Below are positions 24,930-36,055 of a stretch of 64,000 nt of DNA, in pieces. How positions within the stretch are numbered: position 1 is the stretch's first letter; every line of letters starts with the position of its first letter. The translations under genes and the position numbers were made by a program. The notes beneath the pieces were generated by a model. That model saw only the letters and a list, made by a program, of their open reading frames with translations, searched no databases and was not told the origin of the DNA. The DNA is from Actinomortierella ambigua (Eukaryota > Mortierellomycota > Mortierellomycetes > Mortierellales > Mortierellaceae): the NCBI GenBank assembly GCA_016098155.1, contig JAAAJB010000036.1:1-64000 (forward strand), written 5' to 3'.

Positions 24930-25524
24930 TATATAGTTTTCGTGTAACCTTGTAATCACGTCACCTAAAAAAAATCAAGGCTGAGCCGTTCGTGTCTCCT
25001 TTCCGTTGTGCCAAAGTAGGACAGAGTGATCATCTGTCCAAGCAATGCTAAGAAATATTTGGAGTTGTTGTTGGTCATGACAATCACTGCAATGGCAAGT
25101 CTCTCTAAATCTCATGGTGGAATGGGCGCAGACCTCCACAACTTAGCTTACCAAATGTTTACATACTTCTTTCCACCTCTCTCACGACATCTTGCAGGAA
25201 ATACCGACTATAGTTATGTGGGTATTCAATCACATCTGGTCCGAGGAAAATGCGAGCAAAGCACCAATTATCTTTTGTTGTCAATATCGGGACAAGAGAA
25301 CTCACACCTCAACCGCGTCATGCAATTGTGGGCAGTGCGCTTGTCCATTCATGCAGCGTGTAATGCCCCTGTTTGGACAATGCCCACTAGTCCCAATAGG
25401 GGTGGGAGTGTGGAGTGTGTGGATGTATAAAGGGATCGATCCCCTAGTGGACTTGTGTCCCACAACACACCCATTACCACTTATCAGCAACCCAAAAAGC
25501 TTTTCACACCCTCAACCATCCCAG
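24930..25524 (+). other. Upstream region of the knottin gene
   Basis: 595 bases between the protease stop and the knottin start. It contains the protease 3' end and a promoter with a good TATA box at 25426. No coding exon was recognised. Confidence 0.5.
25426..25431 (+). promoter_or_regulatory. TATA box (TATAAA) of the triple-knottin gene
   Basis: A perfect TATAAA within GTATAAAGGG, 99 bases before the ATG at 25525. Spacing leaves ~65-70 bases of leader. Few other genes in this window have a TATA box this clear, suggesting regulated or strong expression. Confidence 0.6.
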
Positions 25525-26141
25525 ATGTACACCGCCAAGACCATCGTTGTTGCACTCGTTGCAGGTATAAACAACTTGCCAAATGGATAATCGAACATGT
25601 CCCTGCTCCATACCTCTAGTAGCACCAATACCGACTTTTTTTGTTCTTTGGTTGCCTTCCTCTCTCGCCCCCTCCTTTCTCCTCCAAACTAGTTGCGCTT
25701 GTTTCTGCAAGCCCGATCGGCTCCAATCCCTTCAGTACCACAAAGTGCAAGACTCGACTTGAACACTGCGAGTCTGACAGCAACTGTTGTGGAGGTCTTC
25801 AGTGCGATCGAAAATACAAGAGATGTGTCTTATATAGTCCCTCTGTTTGGGAGGAGGAAGACTGCGCGCTTGCGAACCCGATCGACCTCGATCCTTTCGA
25901 CTCCTTCGACACCATGAAGTGCAAGTCTCGACTCGAACACTGCGAGTCTGACAAAAATTGTTGTGGAGACCTTCATTGCGATCAAGAAACCAAAAGTTGT
26001 GTCTTCCACAAACCCCCGTTCAGGCTGGAGGACGAGCCAACGCCATTCTGTAGAGCCAAGGGCGAAAGCTGCTGGCAGCCCAGAGACTGTTGTGAAGGGT
26101 GGTGTCACGCCAACAAATGCTTGGGGCCCCTTCCCTTTTAG
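25525..26141 (+). CDS. Small secreted cysteine-rich protein with three tandem cystine-knot (knottin) motifs
   Basis: Exons 25525-25564 and 25693-26141 give 162 aa. Residues ~1-19 form a signal peptide (MYTAKTIVVALVA, then VALVSASP after the intron). The mature protein has three six-Cys modules with the inhibitor-cystine-knot spacing. Modules 1 and 2 are both C-x6-C-x5-CC-x4-C-x6-C, nearly identical in sequence (each with RLEHCESD). Module 3 is C-x6-C-x5-CC-x3-C-x4-C and more divergent. The only extra Cys is one in the acidic linker between modules 1 and 2. Modules 1 and 2 look like a recent internal duplication, including flanking bases. Knottins act as protease inhibitors, antimicrobial peptides, effectors or toxins in various organisms; which applies here cannot be read from sequence. 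A clear TATA box, short leader and signal peptide support a real, secreted product. Confidence 0.85.
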
Positions 26142-26287
26142 TAGTACTTCGTGTTTGCGCCCCGAACTTTTTTTTTGTGCGCGTGTGTGAACAGCATTTC
26201 TCCTCTCCCTACTCGCACACTTTCACACACCCTAAATGCGAGGCAGAAGTGTCCCTTATTTGTCGTCAAACCACGAAAGTGTCTCAA

Positions 26288-26293
26288 AATAAA
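26288..26293 (+). terminator. Polyadenylation signal AATAAA of the knottin gene
   Basis: AATAAA about 150 bases after the knottin stop, ~110 bases before the stop of the convergent SRR1-domain gene. Confidence 0.45.
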
Positions 26294-26400
26294 AGATTGC
26301 GTGTTACATGGACAATCGAAAAGTTGATTGGAGATTCGAAAAAGGGGGAGGGGGAGGAAGGGAAGATCCGTGCCACGTACGGGAAAAAAAGTTCTGCAAG

Positions 26401-27767
26401 TCAAAGCATCTCTGGATCAACCTCACGTTCGGAGACATCCAAATCTGGAAGCTCGTGGTGGTGAGGAAATACGTGAATGGCCAAATCGTTGAACACTGTG
26501 TTATCTTCAAACTTGATCAAGGGCAGCGTGTACTCTTCTGCAATCGCCAGGGCTGGAAAGATGAAAGGTGCTTGTCGTGCGATTGTTCTATAGTTCGGAC
26601 TAGACATGAAAAAAGGAGAATACGTTAGACACTTCGCCGTTTTGGACCAAAGATTCGAAATTTACGATTCAAAGGTTTGGATACCTTTCATGGTACATCG
26701 AGAATCGATTCCCGAGGATGACAGTGCGATTCAGCCCTTGACGTGTCCAATTCTTCTCTAGAATGTGCGAATAGAGCCCTTTGGGGCAGTGTGGCATAAA
26801 ATACAGAACAGTCTTGTCCACAGCGATGTTGCTGGGCAGGGCTTCATCCTTGTCGAGAACATGCATGTCGAGCGCCTTGGCGATCTCAATATCCAACTGC
26901 GTCATGGCAGGGTCGGAAATGCATATCTTGGACTCGATCTTCAACATATCCTTGAGCTCGAGGGCGAGAGACAGCTGGAATTGCGCGTTTCGCGATCCCT
27001 CGACTGACCCAATGCCATAGCATACTAGGCTCTCCACGGTGGGACTTGTGATAGTGGTCTGCGGATTGACACTGTCGCCAACCGTGGCCTTCTTCTCATG
27101 GTTCGAATCATGTGAATCAGGCGACTCTGTTTTTTCACAGATAGTCTTGCAAGGGTGTGACAGCCGAAGCGTGATAAGGTCTAGCATGTTGCGGGAAGAC
27201 GAGGGGAAGAACGGGAGCATCGATGAGCGTTTGCCTCCTCGTGTCGCCACCAATTTTCATTACGGACTGATTCGACTCGTGCCACCCTCACCTCGAAAGG
27301 CTCGGAAGAATTTTGACGCGGTCAACGTTGATCTATAAGTGTCGGGACGTGTCCCATCCAAGGAGCACTGTGAGTAAACTGGCGGGTGTAATATCACATG
27401 CATAGCATGGAACGTAATGGATTTCCACTAGCCAATACCTCCGCTCTTGGATATTGCAGAGTCCCCACTCGAGCGTCTTCTCGATCGGTGCATGTTTTTG
27501 GGCTTGTGCAGAACTCCTCTTCTTCTTCTTGCCTGGGATATTCATGTTAGACCATCCTGGCAAGGAAGAACCGATCGATGCAGCGTTGACCAATGGAGGC
27601 CTAGGTGTGCCAGCGGCCCGCTGGAGAGCCGCACCAGCAGAGGCTGTCTTTCGACCGTTCTTCTTCCTTGTCACTAATGTAAATGCCTCCTCCTCCTCTT
27701 CTTCTTCTTCTTCTTCATGTCGTCGACCATCCTTGACATCGCCCTGCTTTGCATCCATGTCATGCAT
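26401..27767 (-). CDS. SRR1-like (SRRD) domain protein
   Basis: Exons 27767-27439, 27332-27292 (41 bases), 27180-26685 and 26599-26401 join in phase to 354 aa (human SRRD: 339 aa). The N-terminus is acidic (an 11-Glu run) followed by AFTLVTRKKNGRK, a typical lead-in for this family. The SRR1 domain shows VCYGIGSV, SRNAQFQLSLALEL, ICISDPAMTQLDIEIAKALDMHVL, TVLYFMPHCPKGLYSHILEKNW, VILGNRFSMYHES and the end FNDLAIHVFP. SRR1 proteins are linked to circadian and heme-related regulation in plants and animals; the biochemical activity is unknown. The two small upstream exons were assigned from phase and the recognisable N-terminus, so they are less sure than the domain. Confidence 0.82.
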
Positions 27768-27962
27768 CCTTGTACCAGCAGTGTTGACAAGGTTTGATGC
27801 CAACAGGTTGATCAGACCACACCAACGTCCCTCCAAAAAAAAAAAAAAAAAAAAAGGCTGTGACTCTTTTTGCAACGCGAGGGCAAGGCTTCCAAGCCGG
27901 GCTTTGACTTTTTTTCCCCTCTTCCTTTACATCCCCTATTGCATCTCAAAGACTAGGCGCGA
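27768..27962. promoter_or_regulatory. Compact divergent promoter of the SRR1-domain and INTS4 genes, with an A21 tract
   Basis: Only 195 bases separate the two start codons. An uninterrupted A run (27835-27855) sits in the middle; poly(dA:dT) tracts commonly keep nucleosomes off fungal promoters. It may coordinate both genes. Confidence 0.5.
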
Positions 27963-30900
27963 ATGAAGAGGCACATTCAGGATCCCTCACCAGCAGGTGG
28001 AAGGGAGAAGCAGGCTCGAGGCTCTGTCGCGCAGGGGGGTGCTCAACCCACGCCCAGCACGCTCCGAGGAACAACTTCGCGGACAATGGAACAACCTGTA
28101 TCCTCCCAAACGCTTTCTCTTCAGGCAACCTTGGAGGCGAGTGCTAGCGGCGATGAGATGCAAGATTTGCTCTCAGACCATGAAGGCAGTGAAGACGACA
28201 ACGACGAGGATGAAGCTAGCGACCATGAGGACTTTCACACTTTTGATGTGAGTTACCCCCCCTCTTCTTTGAAAGCTCATCATCGAATATGGAAGGACGT
28301 GGACACCATGGTGTTTTTTTTTTTTTGGCTGACCTTTTTTTTTTTTTTTTTTGGTGTGTGTCTTTTCATTCTTTTAACGGGAAATTCAGGAGGTTCTCCG
28401 CGCGATGGAATCGTCCAATGCTCGAGCACGGATAAGGGTAATGTCGATATTCTTGGATAAGAAGGGCGCGAATTCCATTTTTTTCACGACTCAATCTAAT
28501 ACGTTTTTTGGACGTTGACACTAGGCCTTCAAGCTACTACTGAGCAGGATGGCAATGCTCAGTCCATCAGAGAGAATACAGGTTCTGTCCGTGGCACGAA
28601 GGAGGCTTTATACCGAAACAGACAAAGGATCCAAGGTACAATGAAGCACCAACAACATTGACTTGACAGACAGACTGTGCTCACCACAAACATGTTTAAC
28701 ATTGAGTGTGACAGAAACCTTACAGACGCCCATGCGACTTACCATACTCGCTTCATCCCTTGATATCATGTAGATCTTGCTCATTCAGTTGTTGCAAAAT
28801 ATCGTTGAGACGGCACACGTAGACGTTCGTGGGGTTGTGGAGGACTTGTTAAGCCAGGTAAATACCTTTACTTCGTTGTCAGGGACACAAAAAAGGAGCT
28901 TGTACTACTCTGACTCATATCCTCCGGTGAAAGTGGATTGGCTGCTAACGACCACATCCCCTATCGCTCATTGCGGAAAATGATAGCTTCGTGCAGACTC
29001 TACTGAAGTTCGTGTCCAGGTTTACGATACCATCTCTCATATTATCAAGGTACGGTGCTTATAAGAAAGAGCTGCGTTAATCTCTATTATTCAATTAGAC
29101 TATGTTCAATGAGAATGTGTGAGTACATTGAAGCATGCTCAGACACCACAAATTGACCTCTGCGTCCATTTTTAATAGCTCGGTCATCTGCCCATGAACA
29201 ACGCTTCAGACCTCAACACCATACGAGCACTTATCTCGGGAGCCACAGCAGAACTGAAGGATCGGCACCATCGGATACGATCGGCAGCAATCCAGCTGTT
29301 AGCACGGTTAGCGCCAATGGCAAGGCGTGGAAAGGGCGGGAAAGAAAAGGCGGGAGCTCGTCCGCAGACAAAGGAGGCTTCCGAGTACACGCAGCACGAC
29401 ATCCAGATCATCATCAGCAACTATGTCACCGACCCTGAGCCCCGTGTTCGAAAGGTAACGTCTTGTACTCATCCCCCCCCCCCGCAATATGTGGCAGTAT
29501 CAGAAACGCTTCGTTCTCTGCGTGGGCTAAACATGATCTTTTTTTTCTCGCCACTCCCGAGTAGACTGCATTACAGGCTCTACTGGAACTGCATCGCAAA
29601 GGTTTCAAGTTAGCCTTGATTCTCTTCGATGTAGCTATCGTAGCGCTTGCTGACGACTATCAGGAAGTCCGCATGGAGGGCCTCGATCTCATGCTGTGAG
29701 TGCACGAAAATTCTCTTACCTATTTCAATCACATCACACGCGCATCTATTGGACTCTAACCCTGACTTTTTTTTTCCACTTTTGAATATTTGAACTCTCT
29801 ATATAGCATCCTGAGTCAGCTCTACCCTTCACAACGAGTGAGCTCCCCGCAAATGAATGGAGGCAGACCAACAAGGCTGGTAGACGACGCCTTTGTACGG
29901 ATTTGCGACATGGTGAACGACAGCGCTGTCACCGTCCGAGCGAAGGCTTGCGCGTACTTGGGAAGATTCAGAAATGTCGACTATGCCTATTTGAAGCAAA
30001 CGTTCAGCAAGCAGATTATGGCACGTGGCCGAGTTGACGAAGCACCCAAGAATCTGGCAGCTGGTCCAGCTCAAAAACAGGCACAGGTGCGTTCAGAAAT
30101 GACTGGAGGAGATACAAAAAAAAAAATGGATGAATGGCGGTAGCGACTGATGCGTCGTTTCATACCCTTACCCTCCGTGTGTGTTTCTATTGATAGAGAG
30201 CCAAACTGATTGCGACCCCCGAAGGCGACCAGGATGTCACAGGAGGGACTGTTCGTCTTTTGGACTCTGGCGCCTGCGGAGCCTTCGTACACGGACTTGA
30301 AGACGAATACCGGGATGTGCGAAACGCCGCCATCAGTATGTTTCCTCTCGTTGACGTTTGAACAAAGGTTATTGGCATGTCTACGATAAATTGCTTATCA
30401 TGATATTTTCTATATAGATTCCATTTGTGAACTTTGCTTACAGACCCCCGAATTCTCGGAGCAGGCACTCGACTACCTCGTTGGTAAGATATCTTGCACC
30501 TCTGTAGCTACCTGCTATGGATATCGAAAAAAATATTTGCAACCTTTACTCACTCTCTTTATATCAACATTAGACATGTTTATGGACGAAATCGACTATG
30601 TCCGATTAAATGCACTGACAAGCCTGAGAAAAATTGGTCAACGAGCGACACTGACATTTGATACAGAGCAACTCCAGATTGCCCTTGGAGTCCTCGAAGA
30701 CGCTGATAAGGATGTTCGAGAAGCGGCGCACGGAATGCTTCAGTAAGTATTGCACCGCTGTTTGACGAAGGAAAGGGATTCAATCACTAAAAGCGCTTAG
30801 TATTAACCTCGTTTCATCCACCCGTACATATTGTAAGGGTCATTCAAATGGCAGGCCCAGATGGAATGACCTCGTTTCTTCAGGGTCTCGAATCCAACTT

Positions 30901-33290
30901 GACCCGTTTCCCAGAAGACCAAACGTCAATTTATCAATGCATTCGAGCAGTGGGCAGGAGGCATGGCGCCTTTATTGAACCAATGGTTCCGGAGATGCTC
31001 GGACTGAATCAAATGTTTCTTTCGGTGGAGGAGGATGTGGACAAAATGCTCTGTATGTATCTATTCCAAACTTTACTTTGATTCTTGAATTCTTCATCGA
31101 CTTGGAGCTCTAATAGTGTTTTCTCCTCTTCTCCCCAAACCAACATCAGATGGCGCACATTTGATTCTGATCTTCAATGCTGCAGTGTCGGCACCGGGTA
31201 TTTTGCGGATACTACCCAAATACACCTTCAAGCATTACACGTATTTACGCGACAAGTACCCCAACTGCTTCCCCGAGCCGCAGGAAATCCCGTGTCCAGG
31301 AACGCAACCACTCCGCGACTTGGCTACAGCCTTGGCCTCATCACTCACGGAGGAGAATGTAAGCATGGACCTAGAAGTCAACCCGTCGTCCTCCTCCTCG
31401 ACAACGTCTTCCGGTGTGCTACCCTTCCTATCCTCATCCTCAGCCAATCCTGCCGCGATTGCAGCGATGAAAGCACGAACGGACCAGGATGCAGAGGCGT
31501 TCTATGAGCGGGCACAGCGGACGATGGCAAGAGTACACGCGCTTTTCAAGCGGTACCAGCACCAGTCGAGTTCGCAACATCGTCAGATCATTTTGCAGCA
31601 GATTGATGTATGTCTTCGCGACCTTCAGTATCTGATGAGCGTGCACTCCAGCCGGGCACGGAATGCCGAATTTATGAGCATCTATCTGCAGTGCTGTCAG
31701 CTGCTGCTCAGGATTCAGGATCGGTATAACACGCCCATGTTTGTAATGCAGGCCCCCGTTCTGGCCGCGCAGCTCTTCCGACTGTCGTATAGCATGGACC
31801 ATGTTTTTCTGGGCCTGGATGCCACGGCTAAAATTGCGGTCGGATACTTTCGTGTGTTGGCGAACCTAGCTTGGTTCTTTGGCATGGTGAAGGAACGGAC
31901 GGGTCATGGTGGCGAGGGCTCTGGATCCAGAACTCATGGACATGCCGAGCGGTCTGGGCGGGCCAGGAGTGAGCAACTGACAAGGGAGTACCTCCAGTCG
32001 ATGCTTCAACGGGCCATTCAGCGACTGTCAGACCTGCAGCGACAGATGGATCAACCCGAGGTTGACCAAACACAAATCCAGCGCTACCGTGTCATGATGG
32101 GCGATCTTCGCATGACCCTTGTTCGGGCCTTCAACTCGCCCTCCACGAAAGAAATTGTCGGCCTCATGAAATGCCTCATGGTAAGTTGTCCCCACGCCTT
32201 TATCTTTATTTATATTTTTTTTTATTTTGTCCGCATGTCAGATTCGTTTTGTTAAGATTATTTTTGCTGACTTTCCTGTTGAAAATAGAACTTTGTGCCA
32301 CTGGAAATCAACTTTGGTCAACAGCAGCTGGAAAGGATTGAGGCTCAAGTGACCCGACCACAGCTCAACCGCGACATTCCACAGGACATCCATGCCTCAT
32401 TCCCGTTCTTGATACAAGTCGAGGGTCTGGTGCATCATGTGCACAGCACTGACGGGATTGCTGTGCAAATCGGGTTCCCAAATGGCGAGATCCGTCACTA
32501 CTACCCTCCTGCGAACCACTTTACAAGGATCAACGATGACGAGACCTTAAGCCTTGGGGCTACAGTGATGGACGAGGCGCATGACGATGAAGAACGTGTG
32601 CCGGATGAAGAGGACGAGTCGATGATGGAGGTGGATGAGCAAGATGCCGCCGATTCAGACGCCAAGACCAAGGGCACATCGAAGAAGCAGAAGCTAAAAC
32701 AGAAGCAAGCCCCACCAATTCAATCCTACCGACTTCGGACATCGATTGAGGTGTATCCTGATGTGGCTTGGGGTCATGCTCCGACCGAGCTGCGGATATC
32801 ACTGTCACGATCTTTTCAACCAGACTTGGAGGGCCACGATGAGTTTATTTGTCGCTTTGCAGAAGAGGTCGCCTATCAGCACCAGGACCTGGGATCGCAC
32901 GCAGGGCCGTCGGGCACCACCGGGTCGTTCGCGGCAAATGGCAGCAGCAGCCTCAGCCGCAACAACGGCAGCAGTATCGGCAATTTCAGCGGCAGTAATA
33001 GCACCAGCGGTAGAGGACCAGCCTCCTCAGTGATGAACATCATCCCAGCACTAACGGGCCATTGGACTGCCCCATCAGGCTCGCCAGGAATCTCTGGTGA
33101 TGGCAGCACCTCTTCAACCACGGGAGGCAACGTCACCACCTCGCCCTCTCCAGGCACAACTTTGACGGGCTTGCTGCTGCCTTTGCGGTCCACGTCTGCC
33201 AACGTGTCGATGAATGCGCAGAGTACACTAGAGATCTCAAAGCCTACATCGTTCTATGTCAAGCGACGACAAGTATTCTCATCTAATTAG
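27963..33290 (+). CDS. Integrator complex subunit 4 homologue (HEAT-repeat scaffold)
   Basis: INTS4 holds the INTS9/INTS11 RNA endonuclease in Integrator, which cleaves nascent Pol II transcripts. Exons: 27963-28247, 28390-28437, 28525-28635, 28774-28857, 28987-29049, 29179-29454, 29565-29695, 29807-30086, 30197-30335, 30418-30483, 30574-30742, 30838-31052, 31150-32180, 32289-33290; in phase, 1299 aa (human 963). Colinear family segments: ALLELHRKGFKL, ALADDYQEVRMEGLDLML, LSQLYPSQ, RLVDDAFVRICDMVND, LDSGACGAFVHGLEDEYRDVR, DMFMDEIDYVRLNAL, LGVLEDADKDVREAAHGML, LILIFNAA and YTFKHYTYLRDKYP. The C-terminal beta-rich half carries Ser/Gly-rich insertions (~residues 1180-1290). The N-terminus is acidic and disordered. 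An optional 18-base microexon at 29099-29116 is possible. Extreme N-terminal exons are less sure. Confidence 0.88.
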
Positions 33291-33763
33291 ACAGTTGAGT
33301 GGATAATATCCCGATAATGTGTCCACATATCAACCCAGTTAACACTGAATACAATCAAAAGGCATCCCTCGCCGTTCCCTTCTTACCTCAGGCTCGTTCG
33401 CGTAAACTAATTTCGCTTGGTGAATTTTCAAGTCGCGTCAAAACTCTGTACGTGACTTGCATTGTACGTTAAACTTCTTGCACACGCGCATGCTGGACAC
33501 CATTTCTTTACTCTCCTCGACCACACATTTCATTGTTGACTTGTTCAGCATCATCCCTCTTGCCTTTCATTTCTGTAGGGACGATAGCGAGACTTGGACT
33601 AAGGACAAGAAAACACTCTTCTCACCGATTCCTCGACCCAACACAACCACAACAAGCTTATATAGCTCAACATTACTCTGCTGCCCTTGTACACGCAAGC
33701 AAGTGGCAAAAAAACCAGCACCACGCGCATTCGTTTCATTTGACTGGGAATCAGAACTTCGCC
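33291..33763. other. Intergenic/leader region before CSN5
   Basis: 473 bases of INTS4 3' end and CSN5 promoter. A TATATAG element at about 33659 lies ~100 bases before the CSN5 start and may act as a TATA box. Confidence 0.4.
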
Positions 33764-35434
33764 ATGGATGCCAGCAATGCGCGCAAGAACTTTGAGTTCT
33801 CCAACAACATCCGCACCATCAACCCAGAGACGGACCAAATATACCACTACGACGCGGCAGAACAGAAGCGTGTCCTGAACGAATCGCCTTGGAAGAAGGA
33901 GTATGTTAACCACGACAGTGATAGTTAACTTTTTTTGTTTGCCGCAGCAAAACGACCTCACAAAATGACTTACAGTCTTTCTTTGGGGTATTTTCTTATT
34001 TTTATAGCCCCAACTACTTCAAGCATGTCAAGATCTCTGCAGTTGCATTGATCAAGATGGTACACCAGCTTTCTTCTTCACCTATCCGCTTTTTTCTATA
34101 CTCGTGCAATGTAGAGACTAACCTCAAGAGAACACTGCATGGTATTGCTTTCCCTTACCTCTTGAACCTTCTAGGTCATGCACGCACGCTCCGGTGGTAA
34201 CATTGAAGTCATGGGCGTCATGCAGGGCAAGGTCCAGGGAGATACTATCATCATCATGGATGCCTTTGCGCTGCCTGTCGAAGGTACTGAGACCCGTGTT
34301 AATGCACAGGCTGAGGGCTACGAGTATATGGTCAACTACCTGACCAAGATCAACGAGGTAAGACATCTAGGGGATTGCAAGAGACTTGACACCCCTTCAC
34401 CTCGTCGTATCCGTTCATCCTTGGAATCGTGAACAAAATGCTAATAATGTGTGCCTATCATACAATTTTAATCATAGGTGGGACGCTTGGAGAACGCTAT
34501 TGGTTGGTACCACTCGCATCCTGGATACGGATGCTGGCTATCAGGTATCGACGTCAACACGCAGATGCAGAATCAGCAGTTCCAGGATCCCTGGGTTGCC
34601 ATTGTTGTAAGTGCTGGCTGACCGTGTTAGGCCTTGTTGGCTTGAGCAGGAGAAAGGAACTCATCAACAACAATATAACAAAGAACTCATTCTATGATCT
34701 AACTTTGACTTTTTTCCCCTTTTCAACAATAACAGATTGACCCTAACCGAACCATTTCCGCCGGTAAGGTCGAGATTGGCGCCTTCCGTACCTATCCCGA
34801 GGGTTACAAACCACCCAACGAAGGGCCATCGGAATACCAAACGATCCCACTGCACAAGATCGAAGACTTTGGTGTTCACTGTAAACAGTACTACCCCTTG
34901 GAGATCTCCCACTTCAAGTCGAGTCTCGACCAGGAACTCATTGACCAACTCTGGAACAAGTACTGGGTCAACACTCTCTCCCAGTCCTCCCTCCTCTCCA
35001 ACCGTGAATACGCCGCCCGCCAGATGGCCGACCTCGCTGACAAGCTCCAGCTGACGGCCTCCGCCGCAGCTCGCGCTGGCCCACACTCGGGCTTTGGTGG
35101 CATGATGATCGGTCCTGGCGCTTTCCATGGCGGCGGCGGTGGAGGAGCGGGTGGTTATGGAGCGAGTGTAGGCGGCAGTGGAGGCAGTGGCAGCGGAGGC
35201 AGTGGCTCGGACAAGAAGAAGAAGAGCGAGGAGTCGCAATTGAGCAAGATCACCAAGGACGCCAGCAAGATCTCGGCCGAGGCCGCCCAAGGACTTATCT
35301 CCCAGGTGCTCAAGAACGTGCTGTTCACAGGCACGCCTCAGTCAAAGTCGGCAGTGGCTGAGAGCGCAGCTGCAGCTGTGACGGATGCTGCTGGTAGCAC
35401 AGCAGAACCCATCGCTGTGGACAAGACAGCATAG
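33764..35434 (+). CDS. CSN5: COP9 signalosome subunit 5 (CSN5/JAB1), JAMM deneddylase
   Basis: Zinc isopeptidase that removes Nedd8/Rub1 from cullins. Exons 33764-33900, 34008-34059, 34175-34357, 34478-34606 and 34736-35434 give 399 aa. The MPN+ domain has the full JAMM motif: Glu74 ([13 protein letters not shown]) and His136, His138, Asp149 in [14 protein letters not shown], so it should be active. The segment around [14 protein letters not shown] and [21 protein letters not shown], then [13 protein letters not shown], are characteristic of CSN5 rather than the proteasome paralogue Rpn11. Unusual: a ~35-residue Gly/Ser-rich stretch (~residues 282-318) inserted before the C-terminal helices. 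'[15 protein letters not shown]' is intact. Confidence 0.96.
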
Positions 35435-35523
35435 AGACCCCTCCCCCTTCCTTAACATCACAAATTCTTTGGAGCAAACTTCTCTTTCCCACAACACCGA
35501 AGATGACATGTAAAAAACCAGAA

Positions 35524-35529
35524 AATAAA
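35524..35529 (+). terminator. Polyadenylation signal AATAAA of CSN5
   Basis: AATAAA about 90 bases after the CSN5 stop codon, followed by T-rich sequence. Confidence 0.5.
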
Positions 35530-36055
35530 AATGGTAAAAACGAGTTTTTTTTCAATCATTGTTTTATTTTTTTTACTCTTATAAGTACATCTCATCTATC
35601 CAATTATCACATCCATCCGAATTACCTACGATGCAAAAACGAAGAACAAAAACCAGTTGGGTTAACATTACACATCCAAAGACGCATTGGAGAAAGCGAG
35701 GAAGTGGTGGAAATGAAGAAAGCCCCAAAAAGCTGCTCGTTTTCAATTCAATGGTTCAGTAACATTGGTGGCGTCATCCCTGCGGTAAGACGGCTTTTCC
35801 TATCTTTGTATGTTTATAATGTAGATCATCCTTCGAGAGGGCATTCGTGGACACCCTCCCCCAAAGAATAGAGAACGAGCAGATCGTGTGGGGGAATGGG
35901 GCTTCCTTAGGAATGGAAATAATAGAAAACAACGCCTACCTTTTATTTTACAAATTTTACACTGGGTATACTAGACGAAAAAAGCTTGCAACTCGAAAGT
36001 CGTTTCAGGGACCTAGTGACATAAAGCACAACCATGCAAAATGTTAGAGATCATG

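Noticed and set aside
21241..26141. Secondary-metabolite or effector gene cluster
   Set aside because: Only the protease and knottin are secreted; flanking genes (RRP43, SRR1, INTS4) are housekeeping and no biosynthetic backbone enzyme is present.
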